Source: Candidatus Obscuribacterales bacterium
Lineage (GTDB): Bacteria; Cyanobacteriota; Vampirovibrionia; Obscuribacterales; Obscuribacteraceae
Length of the DNA stretch: 64,000 bases
Reading direction: 5' to 3'
Assembly: GCA_019752635.1 (NCBI GenBank)
Contig: JAIELX010000002.1
Location: forward strand, 1-64,000
Both the position numbers and the translations under genes were made by a program. Shown one piece after another: positions 60,049-64,000 of this stretch; the stretch's first letter is position 1, and each line of letters begins with the position of its first letter. The notes under the pieces were generated by a model. The model had not been told where the DNA came from. It searched no databases and saw nothing but the letters and a program-made list of their open reading frames with translations.

Positions 60049-62739
60049 ATGACCAGGGACAAGAACCCGCAGCTGTTGGTGTTATTGAGTCTCGTGTCTT
60101 TTCTTTCCAGTCCGCTTGCGCTTGCAGCGAAAAGCTCGCCTGAGTGGGACTCAAACATCAGTGGCGGCAGGCAAGCGCTCACCAAAGGTGATTTTGCAGA
60201 TGCGGATCGCCTGCTAAAGGCTGCATTGGATAACACGCGATTCTTCAAAGACGGCGATCCGCGAATGGGCGTTACTCTTCGAAGCATGGGCGATTTGAGT
60301 CTGCGTCAGCAAAATTGGTCCTTAGCGAAAGAGTATTTTGAGCGCGCTTTGGCGTTTGAACAAAAATTGTTAGGTCCCGAGTCGCTGGAAGCAGGCGACG
60401 ACCTCTATGGTCTGGCTCTGGCTTCCCAACAGCTCGGTGATCATTTGGCTGCGGAAATTTTTCTCAAAAGAGTCGAGGAGATTTGGCGAAAGAAACTGGG
60501 GCTGAACAATCCCCGTCTGCTTAGTATTTTGCCGGCAATGGGCGCTTATGCGTCTATGAAGAACGATTTTGCGAGTGCCGAAAATTACTACAAACAAACG
60601 ATTCCCATTGCCGAAGCCCGGTATGGTGCCAGTAGTCCCAAAGTTGGTTCCTATCTCAATTTGCTTGCCATAGTGCAAGGCAATGAAGGAAAGTTTGCTG
60701 AAGCAAAAGGAAATGCTTCACGTGCGGTAGACCTGTTGAAGAATGATCCGCAAGCCAGCATCGTGATGGACGCAGCTCAAGAAAATTTGCGAATTGTAGA
60801 GCGAAAAACGAGCGGCGAAGTCATTACAGGGGGGACCGCCATTGCGTCCGCTCCTTCAGCGACATCGACCGCTCCCGCCACCGGCATCAGCGACAAGCCG
60901 AACGCAGCGACCACTGTTCCTCCAGTTGAGAAAACACCAGTGGTGCAGGACAGGCCGCCTGTAAACGTTGTTGCTAAGGAGCCGGCGAAAGAGCCTTCCT
61001 CAACGGTAGTCGCAAAAGTCCCGGTAAACGAGACTCCTGTGGCGAAAGTCCCCGTCAACGTGACGCCCCCAGTGACTCCCGTGGCGAAAGTCCCCGTCAA
61101 CGAGGCTCCTGTCGTAACCCCTGTAGCGAAAGTTCCGCCGGTAAAAGAGCCACCGGTAACGGCTGTTGCGGTACCGAAGGACAAGTCTCCGCTTGCAACT
61201 TCTACCACCGCGACTGCTCAAACTTCGAGCACAACGAGCGGCAGAGTTCCGGTTCAAGACACTCAAACTGAACGCGGTGGCAAGAAACCTTGGACCACTG
61301 ATAAGCCGATTCAAAAAGCCGACGGAAGCGATAAGTCGCAAAATTGGGGCAAGGTGCGCTACCTTGCTGATGGAAAGTTGATTAGTGCCGATCAATATAA
61401 GGCGCTTCTTCTAGCAAGTGAAGCCTATGAAATGATGCAGCAGGAAAAATATCGGATGGCGGCGGACATCTTGCGCAAAGCCGTAGAGATGTACCCTGCG
61501 TTGCCTGCTGCGCATACTAACCTTGGTCTGGCTCTTTCGCGTCTTGGTCAAAATGACGAGGCCGCCGAGCACTTAAAGCAATCAATTGCTTTGGATCCGA
61601 ATCGCTCCGCTCCATGGGTTAACTTGGCCGGATGCTTGCAGAACAGCGGTAAGCTCAAAGATTGCGTGGAGACCTACAACGAATACCTTCGCCGCTTTCC
61701 TACTGATTCATTGGCCTACAAGGCCAAAGATCTCGTGAAACATCTCCAGGAAGAACTCAGCGAACAACAAGACGTGGAGCGTCAGGTTGCTTCTGCCAGT
61801 GGGGGCGCCACCGCCGACTACTTCCCGTACACCACCCATGACGGTGTCATTAAGTGGACTGCTTCGCAAATGCCATTGAAGGTGTTTGTTTCTTCGGGGG
61901 CAAAAGTTCCGGGTTACAAGCCTGAGTTCGAGGGGCTCTTCACTGATGCATTTAAACAGTGGACAACGGCGTCAGGTGACCAGGTGAAGGTTGACTTTGT
62001 TTCGAAAGCCGAAAATTCTAATATTGAATGCGTCTGGACTAATGACTACAAAATGGTGAACTCCCCGGCTGAAGGGGGTGAAGCGCAAGTCTCATGGACC
62101 AGGGATGGAATTCAGCACGTCAAAATTGTGATCCTGACAACTGACCCTACCCCGGATTCTCCGCTGAGTCAGAATCAAGTACGCGCCGTCTGCATGCATG
62201 AAATCGGCCACTCGCTCGGACTAATGGGCCATTCGCCCAGGCCTGACGACATCATGTATTGCACGATGCCGTCGGCTGAAGTTAAGCCTGCTATCTCCTC
62301 ACGCGACGCCAGCACGCTCAAGCACCTTTACGCTCCGGACGTGGTGATCGCCCTAAAGCCTGGTTCCACCGGCGGAGTTAAATCATCGACCGACAAAGAT
62401 TCCATTATGAATCAAGGCGTTGATTTGATGCAGTCTCGCGCCTATGCACAAGCCATGGAAAAGTTTGAGGAAGTTTTGAAACTTGATCCGGGCTATGACA
62501 CCGCGCGCGAGAACCTCGCCAAAGTTTGCACGAACTACGCGGTCGAACAAGCCGATAAGGGCAATACAAAGGAAGCCGAGTCTCTCTTTCAGAAGGCACT
62601 CAACGCTCAGTCGAAGCTGCGGAACCTGGCCGTAAAAATGACCACCTTCGAAAATTATGCCAAGTTCCTTCGTCGCCTGCGTCGAGATAAGGACGCTGAA
62701 CGTGTTGAACTCGAAGCCAAATCCCTGAAGGGGTCCTGA
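60049..62739 (+). CDS. TPR - matrixin-type metalloprotease fusion, exported
   Basis: AGGGGA precedes the ATG at 60049, which starts a signal peptide (PQLLVLLSLVSFLSSPLALAA); an in-frame TTG at 60043 is rejected. The 896-residue protein has N-terminal TPRs (about 30-255, in the NPRLLSILPAMGAYASMKND style of NB-ARC-associated TPRs), then a low-complexity tract of VAKVPVNE-type repeats (about 320-385) and a second TPR block (about 440-570). A matrixin-like peptidase follows with zinc motif HEIGHSLGLMGHS (H717, E718, H721, H727) and a downstream Met-turn-like MYCTMPS. A last TPR block closes the protein. Likely periplasmic or surface zinc protease with scaffolding arms; substrate unknown. Confidence 0.85.
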   Translation: MTRDKNPQLLVLLSLVSFLSSPLALAAKSSPEWDSNISGGRQALTKGDFADADRLLKAALDNTRFFKDGDPRMGVTLRSMGDLSLRQQNWSLAKEYFERALAFEQKLLGPESLEAGDDLYGLALASQQLGDHLAAEIFLKRVEEIWRKKLGLNNPRLLSILPAMGAYASMKNDFASAENYYKQTIPIAEARYGASSPKVGSYLNLLAIVQGNEGKFAEAKGNASRAVDLLKNDPQASIVMDAAQENLRIVERKTSGEVITGGTAIASAPSATSTAPATGISDKPNAATTVPPVEKTPVVQDRPPVNVVAKEPAKEPSSTVVAKVPVNETPVAKVPVNVTPPVTPVAKVPVNEAPVVTPVAKVPPVKEPPVTAVAVPKDKSPLATSTTATAQTSSTTSGRVPVQDTQTERGGKKPWTTDKPIQKADGSDKSQNWGKVRYLADGKLISADQYKALLLASEAYEMMQQEKYRMAADILRKAVEMYPALPAAHTNLGLALSRLGQNDEAAEHLKQSIALDPNRSAPWVNLAGCLQNSGKLKDCVETYNEYLRRFPTDSLAYKAKDLVKHLQEELSEQQDVERQVASASGGATADYFPYTTHDGVIKWTASQMPLKVFVSSGAKVPGYKPEFEGLFTDAFKQWTTASGDQVKVDFVSKAENSNIECVWTNDYKMVNSPAEGGEAQVSWTRDGIQHVKIVILTTDPTPDSPLSQNQVRAVCMHEIGHSLGLMGHSPRPDDIMYCTMPSAEVKPAISSRDASTLKHLYAPDVVIALKPGSTGGVKSSTDKDSIMNQGVDLMQSRAYAQAMEKFEEVLKLDPGYDTARENLAKVCTNYAVEQADKGNTKEAESLFQKALNAQSKLRNLAVKMTTFENYAKFLRRLRRDKDAERVELEAKSLKGS

Positions 62740-62843
62740 TTAGTCAGACCCGGTAACCCGCTCATTTGATATTTGGCGTTTTTTATTCTTTCTCAACCAT
62801 CTTGCCCTAAATTCTGAGCATACGAGCGAGGGGGGGATTTTAA

Positions 62844-63407
62844 ATGACCAACGCTGAATCGGATTACAGCAGTGAACAGAACGCTATAACTCAGTCCGTC
62901 GGCACCGACGACGTACTGTCCGCGGCACGATTGCTTAACGAGGTGACTTACTCGGAATCTTCGAGTGTCAATTCGCGGACAAATTGGAAAAGTGAGGCCG
63001 CCGATACCTCCGAGATTGTCTTCACTAGCCCCTACGATAATCGCTCGACCCCGTCCGAAAACTCTGCCCGCGCGCGCGAGGCGTTTTCCATTTTGAGTCC
63101 GAGAGATTTGCTTGCCGCTTTGCGGAGCGCTTCCGTTCCTCCTGAAACGACAACCAGAGAGGGGTTAATCAATCGAGCCGAACGCATCCATGAGCGGGGG
63201 CTGAAACTCATTGAGGAAACCAGAGTTACCACTGGTCTTTCCAAGGACGAACTGGAAAGGCTTGGATTTTCAGATAAGGAAGCAAACGATCGACTTGAGC
63301 GGGAAAGAAAGACCATTGCAACACTTACTGACACCGACTTGAAGAATATCGATGCGTTCCTCACTGCCGCTAAGAAAAATGATGTAAATGCGATGAAAGA
63401 GAAGTAA
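62844..63407 (+). CDS. Hypothetical protein, probably truncated by a 4-bp frameshift
   Basis: GGGGGGGA lies just before the ATG at 62844. The 187-residue product is polar and helical, with a Ser/Thr-rich N-terminus and a charged C-terminal part (LERLGFSDKEANDRLERERKT... LKNIDAFLTAAKKNDVNAMKEK). No domain is recognised. The stop TAA lies in the sequence AAGTAAGTAC, where a 4-base tandem duplication is visible. Removing four bases joins the frame to 73 more protein-like codons ending at 63630. The gene is therefore probably broken, or carries a sequencing error. Confidence 0.6.
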   Translation: MTNAESDYSSEQNAITQSVGTDDVLSAARLLNEVTYSESSSVNSRTNWKSEAADTSEIVFTSPYDNRSTPSENSARAREAFSILSPRDLLAALRSASVPPETTTREGLINRAERIHERGLKLIEETRVTTGLSKDELERLGFSDKEANDRLERERKTIATLTDTDLKNIDAFLTAAKKNDVNAMKEK

Positions 63408-63408
63408 G

Positions 63409-63630
63409 TACAGGGACAATCCGGAGCACTTTGCTAAAGCCGTTCGCCTAGGAATTAGATATGAAGGAGAGAATCGGTACGGTACGCAAGACCATATTCT
63501 CTATTCCGCCACCAGGAGCCAGATGATCGGAGTACCCGATCCAAAAACTGGTCACCGCAATTTCTTTCATCCTGATGGAACCACGACTACCGGTCTGGAT
63601 GCAGGGCTGGGCTACAAGCCCCATCGTTAA
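63409..63630 (+). pseudogene. Out-of-frame C-terminal continuation of the preceding gene
   Basis: Immediately after the TAA at 63405, the +1 frame reads YRDNPEHFAKAVRLG, then YGTQDHILYSATRSQMIGVP, HRNFFHPDGTTTTGLDAG and LGYKPHR before TAA at 63628-63630. It has no start codon or ribosome site of its own, and its composition is protein-like. It fits as the lost C-terminal domain of the 62844 gene. The HPDGTTTTG pattern is not a known family to me. Confidence 0.5.
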
Positions 63631-63666
63631 GGCAGGAACTGCGACCGAGCTGCTTGTGCCCATTGG

Positions 63667-64000
63667 TCACCGTAACTGAACTTCAACTAACGTGCGACGC
63701 CAAAACTGTAATCGCTCCATTAGCGGTTTGAACAGTCCGCTTTCTTCAAGACCGAAGCGATCGACGGAAAGTACGGTTTCCGTGCCGAAATCGCAGAGGC
63801 TGTCCACAGTGCGATTAACCAGTTTCTCAATATCGACATGCGGTTCAATCTCGATTGTCACTTGCCCGGCAATTTTGATCGATCGTTCCGCGGCATAGTC
63901 GTAGAGCCACTGGCGTTTCTGTGGAAGCGCCAGAAGAGAGTCGTCCGGATTCGCCGGAAGGTCTTCCGACCAAGCTGAACGGCTGTCGCAGAATAGTAGT
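63667..64000 (-). CDS. Hypothetical protein, C-terminal part (runs off window)
   Basis: The minus strand is open from the right edge to a stop at 63667, giving about 110 residues without needing an internal start; a GTG at 63861 is only a possible internal codon. The translation reads LLFCDSRSAWSEDLPANPDD, LALPQKRQWLYDYAAERSIK, then EIEPHVDIEKLVNRTVDSL and ends FWRRTLVEVQLR. It is protein-like throughout, with a helix-rich pattern. I recognise no family. Its N-terminus lies beyond 64000. Confidence 0.6.
   Translation of the reverse strand, partial: LLFCDSRSAWSEDLPANPDDSLLALPQKRQWLYDYAAERSIKIAGQVTIEIEPHVDIEKLVNRTVDSLCDFGTETVLSVDRFGLEESGLFKPLMERLQFWRRTLVEVQLR

Noticed and set aside
1..64000. 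CRISPR array
   Set aside because: No series of short direct repeats with regular unique spacers was seen; the only tandem repeat (52478-52732) has no spacers.

Overview
The window looks like chromosome of a Gram-negative (diderm), respiring bacterium of roughly balanced base composition. It carries a lipopolysaccharide-export (Lpt) operon, peptidoglycan precursor genes (murC-murB-ddl, uppP), a NuoN subunit of NADH dehydrogenase, TonB-type C-terminal domains, several eukaryote-like Ser/Thr kinases and many TPR/Sel1 secretory proteins. This style fits non-photosynthetic Cyanobacteriota such as the Obscuribacterales, but no rRNA or marker alignment is possible here, so that placement is inference.

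Layout. 1-10157: secreted or membrane-anchored signalling-type proteins, namely a Sel1-repeat protein cut by the window edge, a VIT/vWA membrane protein, a kinase-like protein with a duplicated membrane module, a TPR/TonB-C protein and a secreted two-repeat protein. 10517-15787: an operon TPR - LptC - LptA-like - LptB - LptF/G on the minus strand. 16072-17849: a HAD phosphatase overlapping carA. 18164-23237: nuoN, a YfhO-type membrane protein and a thioredoxin-fold protein on the plus strand. 23468-23540: tRNA-Arg(CCT). Its 3' end plus 8 downstream bases is repeated perfectly (44 bp) at 30930-30973. The repeats bracket a 7.4-kb accessory island holding an IS66 remnant, two small membrane-anchored proteins and a 1512-residue RHS protein whose C-terminus looks like a Tlde1/L,D-transpeptidase-type toxin.

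31204-37100: an orphan CzcA/CusA-type efflux pump and small secreted proteins. 37111-42192: a possible accessory module made of a small membrane protein, a sacsin/Hsp90-type GHKL ATPase ending in a degenerate HNH finger, a three-repeat 'WL' protein and a divergent trypsin-like protease. 42296-43770: two decayed divergent genes. 43774-52372: ssb, a Ser/Thr kinase, a 59-residue membrane protein, ddl-murB-murC, rpsT, a hypothetical protein with a clear terminator, a 630-bp gene-free stretch and a pseudo-caspase/TonB-C protein. 52478-52732: a 103-bp tandem repeat. 52802-55171: an N6-adenine DNA methyltransferase with an operator-like inverted repeat upstream. 55576-59877: rsmI, a PilZ protein, uppP, a Ser/Thr kinase and rpiB. 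60049-64000: a TPR/matrixin-type metalloprotease, a frameshifted hypothetical gene and the C-terminus of another gene.

The housekeeping genes cover envelope biogenesis (Lpt, Mur, UppP), pyrimidine/arginine synthesis (CarA), respiration (NuoN), translation (S20, RsmI, tRNA-Arg) and carbon metabolism (RpiB). The least explained parts are the tRNA-bounded RHS island and the ATPase/protease cluster.
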